From positions 1 through 64,000 of the forward strand of contig NZ_STGF01000013.1 in the NCBI RefSeq assembly GCF_005222705.1: a DNA stretch of 64,000 bases, in the 5' to 3' direction. The translations under genes and the position numbers were made by a program. The stretch is from Paenibacillus sp. SY21-1. Lineage in GTDB: Bacteria; Bacillota; Bacilli; Paenibacillales; Paenibacillaceae. The notes beneath the pieces are model-generated. The model was not told where the DNA came from, did no database searches, and saw only the letters and a list, made by a program, of their open reading frames with translations. Shown piece by piece: positions 50,138 through 60,333 of the stretch. Position 1 is the first letter of the stretch; every line of letters begins with the position of its first letter.

Positions 50138-50172
50138 CAAAAAAAGGCTACCCAGTAAACACTGGATAACCT
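50138..50172 (-). terminator. Rho-independent terminator after the surface-protein operon
   Basis: On the minus strand AGGTTATCCAGT pairs with ACTGGGTAGCCT, with two G-U pairs, and is followed by a run of T residues. Further inverted sequences (50190-50222 and GGGGAATTCCCC at about 50238-50249) lie between it and the protease gene. Confidence 0.75.
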
Positions 50173-50293
50173 GGTCATACGAAAGAACCCCAATCTCCAC
50201 TTATAAGCGGAAATTGAGGCTCTATCTCGTGCCGACGGGGAATTCCCCCTAGTAAAAGCGAGCGTTTTGGGGATTGCCCCTTCTGGAACAGAC

Positions 50294-50980
50294 TTATTTG
50301 GTCGTCGGCTTCAGCAGACGTTTAACATCGCTCATGTCGATAACCAGATGAATGTTATCCATCGTACGGAGCGAGCCTGAAATAATGCCGGCCAAGCGGC
50401 CTTGCTCGTCGACAAGCGGTCCGCCCGACATGCCGCTCACGATTTGCGAGGAGGTCAGAATCCGGCTCCTGCCGTTAATTTTGGCAGCAGGGTTGTTCAC
50501 GATACCTTCGGTGATGATAACCGTTTCCTTAAGCGGATATCCAAGCGCGAATACGCGCTCGCCATAGGCGACTGCCGCATCCCGAACAGGCAGGAAGGCG
50601 TAAGCCTCCCCTTTGACGCCTGCGGTTTTGGGGTTGGGAAGCGTAAGAATAGCCGCATCCGTAAGCTCGTCGTATCCGGCCAGCTTGATGCCCTTCACGG
50701 TTTTTCCGTTGCCGAATACCGCCTCCAGGCTGCCTGCTTCCTTGACTACGTGATAGGCAGTGGCTGCGGTGCCTTTGGCGTCGATCACGACACCCGTTCC
50801 TACCGCTCGCAGCGTGCCGTCTTCTCGCAGCGCGCGCAGGTAGAACACCGCGCTTTCGGAAGCCTTGTATATATCCTCCGCATCGTATGTGGCCGCCTGG
50901 TCGGCGTCTGCTTGTGTAAACAGCAGAACGCCCGACAGCATAACGATAACCATACCTACCCATAACAGCTTCTTTTGCAT
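50294..50980 (-). CDS. Secreted trypsin-like serine protease (S1C/HtrA-like core, no PDZ)
   Basis: The 228-residue protein has an N-terminal signal/anchor helix (about 4-24) and a chymotrypsin-fold domain with the triad His77 (TAYHVV), Asp108 (LTDAAIL) and Ser185 (GMSGGPLVDE). The length is that of a protease core without the C-terminal PDZ domain of HtrA. It starts 28 bases after the giant SLH gene in the same direction, so the two are probably one operon; it could process or turn over surface proteins. Confidence 0.88.
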   Translation of the reverse strand: MQKKLLWVGMVIVMLSGVLLFTQADADQAATYDAEDIYKASESAVFYLRALREDGTLRAVGTGVVIDAKGTAATAYHVVKEAGSLEAVFGNGKTVKGIKLAGYDELTDAAILTLPNPKTAGVKGEAYAFLPVRDAAVAYGERVFALGYPLKETVIITEGIVNNPAAKINGRSRILTSSQIVSGMSGGPLVDEQGRLAGIISGSLRTMDNIHLVIDMSDVKRLLKPTTK

Positions 50981-51008
50981 CGCTAACCGCTTCCCTTCCC
51001 TGTCCGTT

Positions 51009-54000
51009 TTACTGCGTTACCGCCATGATGTCTTCATACGCCCAGTGAGTCGGTTTCAAATCGGAGAAGCTGGCTGGCAGCTTGGCTTTGCCTGCTCCGA
51101 TCATTTTGTTAATGACGATGACCGCCTCAGCTCTTGAAATTTCTTTCTCAGGCTTAAAGCTGCCGTCCGGGAATCCTTTCACGTAGCCGGCTGCTGTGAA
51201 GGCATTGATGTATTTCTCCGCCCAATGTCCCTTCACATCGTTCAGCACCGATTGACCGGTCGTCTTCACATCCAGCTTCAGAACACGCGATAGAATGACC
51301 GTAAATTCTGCGCGCGTCAGTCCTTTTTCGCCGCCAAAGGTACCGTTAGGGTAACCTTCAACAATGCCTGCCGAAGCAAAGAACGCTACAATATCTTTCT
51401 CGGAAGCCTTCACATCGGTGAACAACGTTCCAAGCGCAACATCCTCTTGATCCAGCAGCGGGGACAGCGCATGGATGAGCTCAAATCTCGTCATTGCCGC
51501 ACCCGGCTTGAATGTGCCGTCTTTGTAGCCTGTCATATACTTGATTTCGCTTGCCTCGTCCTTCACCTCGAACTTGGCCTTCTCCACCTCGTATTTGATC
51601 GTTATGACGCGATCATCCTTGTCCGTGATCGCTTTTACCGTCATATTGCCCGTAACAAGCAATTCGCCTTTATACTGCGGGCTGTTCTTCGTTGGCGTGC
51701 TTCCGTCCGTGGTGTAGTAAATAATCTGGCCTGCCGGAGCGGTAAGCGTCAGCTTGCTGTTTCTTGCCACTTTAACCGGCGCCTCGGCTGTACCGTTAGC
51801 CGATGTGTTGCCTGCTTGCGCTACGATTGCCGGAGCCGGAGTAGGAGCCGGCGCAGGGAAGAATACTCCGCCGCTAGGCACAGGCTTCGACCATGTGCCT
51901 GTCAACACTTCGCTATCCTCTTTCGTGTCGATTATTGTAATCGCCTTAAGAGTTGTCGTTTGCGTGAAGGTCAATGGACCCGCATACAAGCCGGACTCCT
52001 CGTTCGGATACGAGCCGTCGGTTGTATAGTAGATTTTACCGCCTGGCTCGTCGGTTTTCAGCTCTACCGTTACCGACTCGGTAAACAACTGATCGCCGGA
52101 AACCACAACAGGCGCTGCGGCCTTCTGCTTGAACTTCCAAGCTGGATCGTTGATATAGATGTTGCGACGCTCATCTCCAAAGGCCGCTGTCAGCTTAGCC
52201 ATTCCGGACGTTAGCAGTGTGCCGATCATCTGGTTTCCATTGCTGCCAATGGCTACCTTGCCAGACTCTCCCGTCCATGTCAGGTTAGGGCTCTTGGTCA
52301 AAATAAAGCTGTATGCAATTCGATTGATCGCATCCTTCAGATTCAGACTGACCGCTGCCGAGCCTACATAAGCGGCAGAGCTGCCGTCAAATGCGGCAAG
52401 TCGCGGGTAGTAGCCAGCCGTAGCCTGCCATGCATCGGCTGCGAGGCCAACTGGAAGAGTCCCGTTAACGAGAACCTCAGTGTGCAGGCCTGTCGCAGAA
52501 CCGTCTGCACCCTTAATGCGGTTGCCGGACGCATCATAATAAGCCGTGTTGCGTTTCAGCATTTGTTTGTCGTATACGTTGCCTGTCAATACAGCATTCT
52601 GGCCTAATTGTCCCGCAACGCCGCCGAAGAAATGGCTGCCCGGCGTGATTTCGCCGTCAAAGCCCGCTATGGCTTCGCCTACGTTCAAGGAGCCGGAGAT
52701 CAAGCCCGATCTCGCATAACCTGCGATACCGCCTGCCCATGCTCTAAGCTCGCCATCAACCAGCACGTAGCCGGAGTTGAAGCTGTTGATGATAGAACCT
52801 GCGTTGACGCCCGCAATACCGCCTGCGCTTGCTTCGTCTCCGCCTATTTCAATGTTCAGGAAGGAGAAGGAGCGCTCGATGGTTCCGCCTTCTTCATTGA
52901 CGCCAACGATACCGCCTGCTGCAACTTCTGTCAGCTCCGTGGCGGAATCCAACGTTCCGCGTGCGTATGCCTCTTCAATTGCGCCTTCGTTGATGCCGGC
53001 AATGCCGCCGATGGCGCCTTCGCCTTGCAGCGCGCCACGGGCGCTGACGTTGCGAATGATGCCGTCCTCTTTGTTCAGGCCGGTAACAAAGCCTGTGCTG
53101 GTGCCGCCGCTAATGTCAGCTTGGTCAAAGCTTACATTGGCGATTTCCCCATCGTTTTCTTCAAAGAAGCCTACGTTCTTGTCTTCATTCACAACTAGCT
53201 TGAAGCCTTTGATCACATGTTCTCCGCCATCGAACACATCGCTGAAATGGTCGAATGGCGTAATCCGCATGCCCGTTACATCCAGATTGGCCGTCACGCT
53301 AAGCTTCGGCATGTCCAGCTTGTCGGTTGCCGCACGGTTGTACAGCTTGTAGTACTCCAGTCCTGTTGCGTTGTTGTACAGTCTGATCGCTCCGGTCAAT
53401 TGCTTGACTGTCGCTATCGTAACCTCGTCCGCATGCTTCTCGCTTAGGAAGTACGTGTCGTATTCATAATCCCAGTCGCCAACGGCGAGCGGGCTTTCGA
53501 TGATCTCCTGTACGTTGTCCGCAGCCGATCCGCTATTGGAGCCTATCGGTGCAAGCGTCGCTGCGTAACGGTTGTTCTGCAGCTTGCCGTCGCGGAACTG
53601 GAAGCCCGCCAACGAGCCTTTAAACGTATGCGTACCCGCAGGGGCAGCGTTAATGGTGGCTACATCGGTATACGAATTGCTGACCGTGCCGTCGTTGTAG
53701 CCTGTGAAGCCGCCCGCATATACGCGGTCGCCGCTTGCCAGACCCGTTGCATCAAGCTTCGCAGAAGCCGCAATAGCTTCCTTCACAACCGCTTTCTGCT
53801 CCAGTGTGCCGGCAAAGCCGCCTGCGCGGACGTCATTGCCGCTTACGCTTACTTCACCCGCAGCGTGAGCGTCGGCAATGGTATAGAAATCAGCAGAACC
53901 GACAAAGCCGCCTACGTTAGCGCCCGTTTTGCTGCGAACGCTAATTTTTCCTTTGGAGAAAACATGCTCAAGCTTGAATACAGCTTCCGTATCCTCGCCT

Positions 54001-57000
54001 AGCAAGCCGACAAAGCCGCCTGCATAAATCATGTTGTCCACATTTGTGTCCGTCACCTCTACCGGAATATCCGATGAGGAATAAGTGATCGTCGTTTTGT
54101 CCGCTTTGCCGACAAAGCCGCCAATCGATGTCGTCGGAACCGTTCCCGCAACCGCAGCTGCGCTGCCCGCTTTTACCGAAGCTCCTGCCGGAGCAACCTG
54201 CTTCGTGTAATGAAGGTTGCCGCCGATCGACCAGCCGACGACGCCGCCAAGGTTATAGACTGCGCTTGTGTCGCCCTCTACCTTGTTTTGAGCCGTCGTA
54301 CGAATGATGATGCCCTCGTTCAAACCGGCGATGCCGCCTGCGGATGCTTGCTTGCCTCCGCTTACCGAAACATTCGCTTTTGCTCCCGATTGGTAGATGG
54401 AAGCGTGAATGTTGTGACCCACAATGCCGCCTGCGTACAGATCCGCCGCGCCTGCAGTTGCCCCTGCCGCACGAACTGTACCTGTATCGGCTTGCGCATC
54501 GTAAATGCCGTGATAAAGCGGAGCCCACAGTCCGAAATCATGGCCTGCGTCGCGTTCAGCCGCATCCTTCGATTCGATAATGCCCGCGATGCCGCCCGCG
54601 ATTCCTTCTTGCGCGGCTGCCTTCGCCACTACTGCCGGAACCGCCTTTGTTTTGTAAAGAATGGAATCGTAGGCATGACCCACGACGCCCCCAGCCACTG
54701 CGCGCTCGCCTTCCGCCTCAACAGAAACGTTGGACAAAGCGTTGTGCACGGCTGTTTTCTCCAGCTTGCCGGCAATGCCGCCAACCACAGCGCTCTCGCT
54801 GGAAGCCAGAGACGTAATTTTAATATGCTCCGCCACAGCCTGCTCCAGATCAAAGCTGTCGCTGTCCGAGCCAAGCTTGGAACCGATAATGCCGCCAACA
54901 ATGCCGTCGCCCGCCAGATGACGGATAGACGTAGCGCTTGTCGCTTTCACGTCATGAAGCGTATTGCCCGCTCCCGAGTAGCCGATCAGTCCGCCAAGCA
55001 CAGAGTTTTTGCCCAGAGCTTGCAGCGTGCCATCTTTGAAGGTTACCGAAAGCTGCTCGCCATGGCCGGACTCATACGAGCCGAACAAAGCGCCAACGAT
55101 GCTGTTCTCGCCTTCCGCGCTGATCGTGTAGCCTGCAGTGACGTCAATCGCGAAGCCTGTTGCATCCGCATGATGCTTGCCGATAACGCCGCCGACTGTT
55201 GCATCGTTTTCAAGGCTTCCTACGCTGCCCTTTGTTGCTGTCAATTCAAACATTTCTGGCGTGAAATCGGAACGATTCTCGCCGATTAGACCGCCAACGA
55301 TCGATTGCGGATATACGCCTTCAATTCGGCTGTCATCTTCAAGCGTAACCGATACGTTCTCGAAAGTCCCCGTATTGCTGCCAACGAAGCTGCCGACGAT
55401 GCCGCCGCTTACTTTGGCGCCCTTCAGGAAATGAATCGTCGCTCCGTTAATCGTACCTTTGTTAAAGCCCGCAAGCGCTCCTGTGTGCCATTTGCCCGCA
55501 ACTGCCAAAGGTTCAAGCAGCACATCGCTGATTTCCGCATGCTCGCCGATGTGTCCGAACAAGCCGGAGTAGCTGTGATCCGGAAGAACCGTCAGGCCGT
55601 CAATCAGGTAATCCCCGCCGTCAAAGCTTCCTTGGAATGCATGCTGCTCGTCAAAGCCGATTGGGACCCACTGCGACGATTGAATATGAATCGGACCTGC
55701 CAGAATAATGGTGCGGTCTTTGAAATTAACTGCATCGAGACCTGGAACCGTGCCGTTGACGATTGCCGCAAGGCCTGCCAGCTCTGCTTCGCTGCTCAAA
55801 TGGTATTCATTCTTTCCAGTGTCCGTCACATACCAGCTGATGTTGGCATTGACATCGCTGCCGCCGCCATTGCCGCTGTTCGCTGTGCGGATCAGCTCCG
55901 GATATTGGAATGCCGCCTGCAACGAGCCGTATTTCCAGATCTGCTCGAAATCCCAGCCGGATTGCTCCTTGAAGGCTGTGCGATTCTTCAGGCCTTCCAG
56001 CGTTATCGTATCCAGACGGGGCTTGGATTGAATCCAGCGCATTTGACCGTCGCCAAAATCCGATAGCGACGTATTGATGGCATTGTCCGCATCGTTCACG
56101 TAGTACAGCTTAGCCAGCAGGTCCTTGCTTGTGCTGTCGTAGCGTCCTGCGAACCCGCCTGCAAAAGCGCCTGCGCTCGCTCCTGCGGAAGCCGTTACCT
56201 TCGCAGTCGAATAGCCGTTCTCTACTTTGCCTCCCGCAATGCGGCCGATATAACCGCCGGCATAGGAATGGTCTTTTGTAGCCGTTACATTTTTGAGCAC
56301 ATACGTATCTTTGACCGAGCCGGATAACTGCTCGCCGATCAAACCGCCGGCATAGGTGTATTCTCCATTAGCCGTCACCTGTGTGGACGTATAGGATTTG
56401 TCTACCGTACCTTTGTTTACGCCGATCAGGCCGCCGAGGGCAACCGATTTAGCGCTTGTGCCGCGCGCGCTGCTTGTCAAATCGCTTTCCGTGAAGGAAG
56501 AAAGCACCTTGCCTTCATTGTAAGCAACAAGTCCGCCGGCAATCGTATTGCTTCCATTAATCGTCATTTCGGCATTGGAGGAGGTGTAATACACCGTACC
56601 GCTTGCCTTATTCAAGCCAATCAAACCGCCGATTTTGCCGTTCTCTTGGTTAAGCGTCAGCTTCACCTTTTCGGTAATGCCGTTGTTTGCGATAAAGCCG
56701 CTGTTTTCGCCGACCATGCCGCCAAACGTAACATCTTTTGCCTGTACATTGATGGCCTGCGAAGTGCTGTTGCGCGTGCTTCCCGTATAGCGGCTTTTCT
56801 GAATGGAGCTTACCGCTTCAGATGGAGCAAGCGTCGGCTCATCGGCTCTTGCGGCGTTGACGCCTACGAAACCGCCCACCGTGGAACCAGTCGCTGTGTT
56901 AGAAAGCGTAACGCCCAGATCGGTAACATGAACATTTGCGATCACTGCGGATTGGGTACCACGGTTGTAGCCCGTCATGCCGCCAACAATCGACTCGCTG

Positions 57001-60000
57001 CCATTCACGGAAAGCGTGACTACCGACCCGACCGTACGGTCGAGAAGCGTCTGGTCGTTATAGCCGACAATGCCGCCTACATAACCTTTTTTGGCATTCC
57101 CGGTTGTTGAAATCTGGAGATTGTGAATATTCGCCGTTTCCGCATCGCCAACAATCGTGCTGTTTTCCGCGCGACCAGCGATACCGCCCGCCTGTGCGCC
57201 TTCAGCGTCAAGCCTAACGATCATAACATTAAAATCATGGATCAAAAGCGTTTTGAGAATATGGCTGTTTTTGGCCCATCCGACAATGCCGCCCGCGCGC
57301 GCATCCGCCGCTGTGACGGTAAGAAGAGTCGGGGCATCTGCTCCATCTTCATATTCTCCATCTTCATTTAACGTTACAAGCACATTTTCGATAACCGGCT
57401 CAGCCGCATTGTCGAGTTGCTCGGACAAGCCGACCGCCCCGCCGACCGCCGCTTTCTCGCCGTTCACCACCAGCTCGGAATCTACGACTTTCGCGTTTTT
57501 AATCGATCCGGTATGACGTCCGGCGATGCCGCCGAGCTTGCTCTCTGCGCCTTGCGACGAAACCGCTACGCGATCGGACAAGCTCGTTAAAGCCTGGCCT
57601 CCGTTGTAGCCGTAAACGCCCCCGATGGAGGCATTCGAGCCGGTCGTCGCAAGCTTGCTTTGCACGACTACTGGACCTTTCGTGTCTGGTCCTTGAATGC
57701 CGTTGTTCGCGCCCGCCACGCCGCCAATTTGCTGCGACGCTCCGTCTGCTTGCACGTCCAGCCCGCTTACAAGCACATCCAGCTGCGTTGCGCTGCTTAC
57801 GCCTACCGCTCCGCCGATGCTGCTGTTTGCGGCATGACCCTCGATAAACAGGTCCGTCACTTTGACCGGCGCTGTTGCCTTGCCTACCTTGGCATCAGCT
57901 GTCAGCTCGCCGGCCAATCCGCCCAGCTTGTAGTTGCTTTGCTCGCTTGTGCCAACAAGCTGCAAGCTTGACACTTCGCCTGAAGCAAGCTCGAATGCGC
58001 CATTGTTCACGCCCACAACGCCGCCGGCGGAAATGCCGTCTACGCCTTCGCCGGCTTCAATGCGCACGCTGTCCTTGCCTTCGTAGTCGGCGTTCATGCC
58101 GACTGCGGCATTCGAAATAAGTCCTTGTGCATTACCGATAATACCGCCCGCCACGCCGCCGCTGCTCGTCAGCTTGAGTGACAGAAAGTCCGCTTGCGCG
58201 GAGATGACTTCGCCTTTCAACAAACCTGCAATACCGCCGATTGTACCGTCGGCTACGATTGCTGCATAATCCTCTTCTGTATTTCCAGTGCTCGATCCCG
58301 TAATTTTGGCGTTGTTCGCGCCGCCAACTACGCCGCCCGTAAAGGCGTTCGAGCCTGCTACTACCTTCAGTTCGCCCGTAAAGGAGGCCCCTTCAGCTTC
58401 CAAACGCTCGGCATAGCCGATAATGCCGCCCGTATAGACCGGCTGCTGTGCAGTCGCCGCAGAAGCGTCGACCTCGATGGTGCTGGCAAACGCAGCGCCA
58501 TCCACTTTGTAATGGGAGCCGTCCTTGATTACGCCGACAAAGCCGCCCGTATAAACATTCGCCTTGCCGTTTACTTTAATCGCGCCCGTGCTGCCCACAT
58601 TGCTCGCAGGCGTCTCATTCGTACGCGCATAAGCTTTGTTGCCGGAGATGCCGCCGGTATAAACGCCGGTTCCCCCTGTTACTTGCAAGCCGCCGCTATT
58701 CTCATACGAGCCTGCGGCTGTGTTGTCCAGCAGCAAACGGCTGCCTGCGTAACCAATCAAACCGCCGCTGTACGCTTCGTCGGGAGCGCCTGTTACCGTA
58801 ACGCTGCCCGTATTTTTCGCTTGTCCGCGGAATTGAACGTCGCCTGTTGCATAGCCGATCAGACCGCCGGTATAAACGCCGTTCGTGCCTGTCGCCGTTA
58901 CAGGAACGGAGCCGGTAAAATCCTGCTGCCAGGAAAAAGCCGTTCCGGCATAACCGACGATACCGCCCGTGTAGACGCGGGTTCCGCCAACGTTCTCAAC
59001 CGCCCCTCTGCTGTCAAAGGTTACGATAAACGTCGGATCGGCTTGTACAGCCGCAATGGAGCCTGCAAGACCGCCCGCATAGCTTTCCTTGGCCGCTTCC
59101 GCTTTCACCTTGACCGCGCCGCTATTGGCCGTCTTGTTGGAGAAGCTGACTTCGCTTTGCGCTTTGCCGACGATGCCGCCCGCATAAGCTGCGCCGCCGC
59201 CATTGGCGGAGATAGCGCCTTTATTCTCGATTGGCGTTTCTTCTTCGTCCATCACTAAAGTAGCGCCTGCATAGGCTTGAATACCGCCGGCAAAAGCCTG
59301 ACCCGTCGTATCAAAGCCGTGTGCGGTTACTGCCGCGCTGTTCGTCACTTTTTTGACAATCAGCCTTGTGCCTTCCGAATGTCCGACAATGCCGCCGGAA
59401 TAAACGGTAGAAGCATTTGCCGTAATCGCCGCTTCATTAAAGGAGTTGGAGATCGTGCCGTCGCCGGAGCCGACGATACCGCCAGCAAAAACAGTGGCGT
59501 TATTCGAGCCAACCTCGATTGGAAGCCTGTTCGTAATGTTGTATACGGTACTGTTGTTGACCATCTTGCCGACGGCAACCCCCACGTATACATCTTTCCA
59601 GCTGTTGTGCAAGGAAATGCTTCCATTGTTAGCAAAGATCAGGCCGCCAACGGTAGCGTTATCCATATAGCCTACTAAGCCGGCATAAGTTTCGCCTGGA
59701 GCCAGCTTAAGCCCGGAGATTGTGAATGAACCGCCATTTTTGGCATACAGCGTTCCTTTGAACGGATGCTCCGGGGTTCCGATAGGCTCCCATAAATATC
59801 TGGACAAGTTCAGATCTGTGTCGATATCAAAAACTTTGCCCGCAAAGCCGTTAATAACGTTCCGCTTTACGATTTCGGGATCAGGGTCCACATCTGGACT
59901 AAGATCCTCATTTACGAGCTTTGCAAGTCCCGCCAGCTTTTCAGGCGTATCAATTGTAAAGCTTGGCTGCAATTCGTTATACCACGACGTATCTGCATGG

Positions 60001-60113
60001 TAGGTCCACCGGCTTGAATCGCCGCTGGTGAACACTCCGCCGAACAGCATTGCTGCAATTGCGCAGATGACAGCAAACCCAATCACGATGATTGATTTTT
60101 GCTTCAGAACCAT
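51009..60113 (-). CDS. Giant GLUG-repeat surface protein with chitobiase-like and SLH domains
   Basis: This 3034-residue protein begins with a membrane signal sequence (KSIIVIGFAVICAIAAMLFGG). Nearly 2600 residues follow of short beta-strand repeats with (Y/A)xGG(I/L)(V/I/A)G cores, which resemble GLUG-type repeats and should form long beta-helices. They fall into three superunits, each opened by a pattern like (T/S)xxELAGLAxLVN and WEPIG or WVPIG, near residues 50, 1430 and 2230. Two chitobiase/beta-hexosaminidase C-terminal-like domains (about 2667-2830) follow, each with IYYTTDGS, separated by a PAPAPTPAPA linker. Three SLH domains (about 2857-3034: GYKDGTFKPG, GYPNGTFGGE, GFPDGSFKPE) anchor it to pyruvylated cell-wall polysaccharide. 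It is probably an adhesin or surface scaffold. The ATG at 60113 lies ten bases after GAGGCGG; a GTG two codons upstream is closer. Confidence 0.9.
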   Translation of the reverse strand: MVLKQKSIIVIGFAVICAIAAMLFGGVFTSGDSSRWTYHADTSWYNELQPSFTIDTPEKLAGLAKLVNEDLSPDVDPDPEIVKRNVINGFAGKVFDIDTDLNLSRYLWEPIGTPEHPFKGTLYAKNGGSFTISGLKLAPGETYAGLVGYMDNATVGGLIFANNGSISLHNSWKDVYVGVAVGKMVNNSTVYNITNRLPIEVGSNNATVFAGGIVGSGDGTISNSFNEAAITANASTVYSGGIVGHSEGTRLIVKKVTNSAAVTAHGFDTTGQAFAGGIQAYAGATLVMDEEETPIENKGAISANGGGAAYAGGIVGKAQSEVSFSNKTANSGAVKVKAEAAKESYAGGLAGSIAAVQADPTFIVTFDSRGAVENVGGTRVYTGGIVGYAGTAFSWQQDFTGSVPVTATGTNGVYTGGLIGYATGDVQFRGQAKNTGSVTVTGAPDEAYSGGLIGYAGSRLLLDNTAAGSYENSGGLQVTGGTGVYTGGISGNKAYARTNETPASNVGSTGAIKVNGKANVYTGGFVGVIKDGSHYKVDGAAFASTIEVDASAATAQQPVYTGGIIGYAERLEAEGASFTGELKVVAGSNAFTGGVVGGANNAKITGSSTGNTEEDYAAIVADGTIGGIAGLLKGEVISAQADFLSLKLTSSGGVAGGIIGNAQGLISNAAVGMNADYEGKDSVRIEAGEGVDGISAGGVVGVNNGAFELASGEVSSLQLVGTSEQSNYKLGGLAGELTADAKVGKATAPVKVTDLFIEGHAANSSIGGAVGVSSATQLDVLVSGLDVQADGASQQIGGVAGANNGIQGPDTKGPVVVQSKLATTGSNASIGGVYGYNGGQALTSLSDRVAVSSQGAESKLGGIAGRHTGSIKNAKVVDSELVVNGEKAAVGGAVGLSEQLDNAAEPVIENVLVTLNEDGEYEDGADAPTLLTVTAADARAGGIVGWAKNSHILKTLLIHDFNVMIVRLDAEGAQAGGIAGRAENSTIVGDAETANIHNLQISTTGNAKKGYVGGIVGYNDQTLLDRTVGSVVTLSVNGSESIVGGMTGYNRGTQSAVIANVHVTDLGVTLSNTATGSTVGGFVGVNAARADEPTLAPSEAVSSIQKSRYTGSTRNSTSQAINVQAKDVTFGGMVGENSGFIANNGITEKVKLTLNQENGKIGGLIGLNKASGTVYYTSSNAEMTINGSNTIAGGLVAYNEGKVLSSFTESDLTSSARGTSAKSVALGGLIGVNKGTVDKSYTSTQVTANGEYTYAGGLIGEQLSGSVKDTYVLKNVTATKDHSYAGGYIGRIAGGKVENGYSTAKVTASAGASAGAFAGGFAGRYDSTSKDLLAKLYYVNDADNAINTSLSDFGDGQMRWIQSKPRLDTITLEGLKNRTAFKEQSGWDFEQIWKYGSLQAAFQYPELIRTANSGNGGGSDVNANISWYVTDTGKNEYHLSSEAELAGLAAIVNGTVPGLDAVNFKDRTIILAGPIHIQSSQWVPIGFDEQHAFQGSFDGGDYLIDGLTVLPDHSYSGLFGHIGEHAEISDVLLEPLAVAGKWHTGALAGFNKGTINGATIHFLKGAKVSGGIVGSFVGSNTGTFENVSVTLEDDSRIEGVYPQSIVGGLIGENRSDFTPEMFELTATKGSVGSLENDATVGGVIGKHHADATGFAIDVTAGYTISAEGENSIVGALFGSYESGHGEQLSVTFKDGTLQALGKNSVLGGLIGYSGAGNTLHDVKATSATSIRHLAGDGIVGGIIGSKLGSDSDSFDLEQAVAEHIKITSLASSESAVVGGIAGKLEKTAVHNALSNVSVEAEGERAVAGGVVGHAYDSILYKTKAVPAVVAKAAAQEGIAGGIAGIIESKDAAERDAGHDFGLWAPLYHGIYDAQADTGTVRAAGATAGAADLYAGGIVGHNIHASIYQSGAKANVSVSGGKQASAGGIAGLNEGIIIRTTAQNKVEGDTSAVYNLGGVVGWSIGGNLHYTKQVAPAGASVKAGSAAAVAGTVPTTSIGGFVGKADKTTITYSSSDIPVEVTDTNVDNMIYAGGFVGLLGEDTEAVFKLEHVFSKGKISVRSKTGANVGGFVGSADFYTIADAHAAGEVSVSGNDVRAGGFAGTLEQKAVVKEAIAASAKLDATGLASGDRVYAGGFTGYNDGTVSNSYTDVATINAAPAGTHTFKGSLAGFQFRDGKLQNNRYAATLAPIGSNSGSAADNVQEIIESPLAVGDWDYEYDTYFLSEKHADEVTIATVKQLTGAIRLYNNATGLEYYKLYNRAATDKLDMPKLSVTANLDVTGMRITPFDHFSDVFDGGEHVIKGFKLVVNEDKNVGFFEENDGEIANVSFDQADISGGTSTGFVTGLNKEDGIIRNVSARGALQGEGAIGGIAGINEGAIEEAYARGTLDSATELTEVAAGGIVGVNEEGGTIERSFSFLNIEIGGDEASAGGIAGVNAGSIINSFNSGYVLVDGELRAWAGGIAGYARSGLISGSLNVGEAIAGFDGEITPGSHFFGGVAGQLGQNAVLTGNVYDKQMLKRNTAYYDASGNRIKGADGSATGLHTEVLVNGTLPVGLAADAWQATAGYYPRLAAFDGSSAAYVGSAAVSLNLKDAINRIAYSFILTKSPNLTWTGESGKVAIGSNGNQMIGTLLTSGMAKLTAAFGDERRNIYINDPAWKFKQKAAAPVVVSGDQLFTESVTVELKTDEPGGKIYYTTDGSYPNEESGLYAGPLTFTQTTTLKAITIIDTKEDSEVLTGTWSKPVPSGGVFFPAPAPTPAPAIVAQAGNTSANGTAEAPVKVARNSKLTLTAPAGQIIYYTTDGSTPTKNSPQYKGELLVTGNMTVKAITDKDDRVITIKYEVEKAKFEVKDEASEIKYMTGYKDGTFKPGAAMTRFELIHALSPLLDQEDVALGTLFTDVKASEKDIVAFFASAGIVEGYPNGTFGGEKGLTRAEFTVILSRVLKLDVKTTGQSVLNDVKGHWAEKYINAFTAAGYVKGFPDGSFKPEKEISRAEAVIVINKMIGAGKAKLPASFSDLKPTHWAYEDIMAVTQ

Positions 60114-60333
60114 TTCCACACCGCCTCAATATATTGTCTGTCTACGTTCCCTGTAAAATCGCCTTCGGGTCCGGCATCTTCGCAGTTGCAAAGAAATCCG
60201 AACCCTATGGCTGCTCTTTAAGCACCTGAAAACGTCCAAAGCCGTCGTTACACGGCATAAGACAGCCTTCCGCTTAGACATATAATCCGTTGCATGCATA
60301 AACCCCGCGCATGCTTATAGGCCTGAAAAGATG
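60114..60333 (-). other. Intergenic leader between the two SLH genes
   Basis: The 220-bp stretch has a GCCGT/ACGGC hairpin near 60243-60258 but no typical terminator and no riboswitch class that I recognise. No gene is visible. Confidence 0.4.

Noticed and set aside
49108..50293. CRISPR-like or attachment-site repeats between the IclR and protease genes
   Set aside because: Only unrelated inverted sequences and one terminator are present; there is no regular spacing.
51447..59678. Many plus-strand frames opposite the giant SLH gene
   Set aside because: They arise from the regular repeat codons of the minus-strand gene and show no independent signals.
60114..60333. Cyclic-di-GMP or other riboswitch before the giant SLH gene
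   Set aside because: The region has a hairpin, but the conserved GEMM bases were not found, and no other class fitted.
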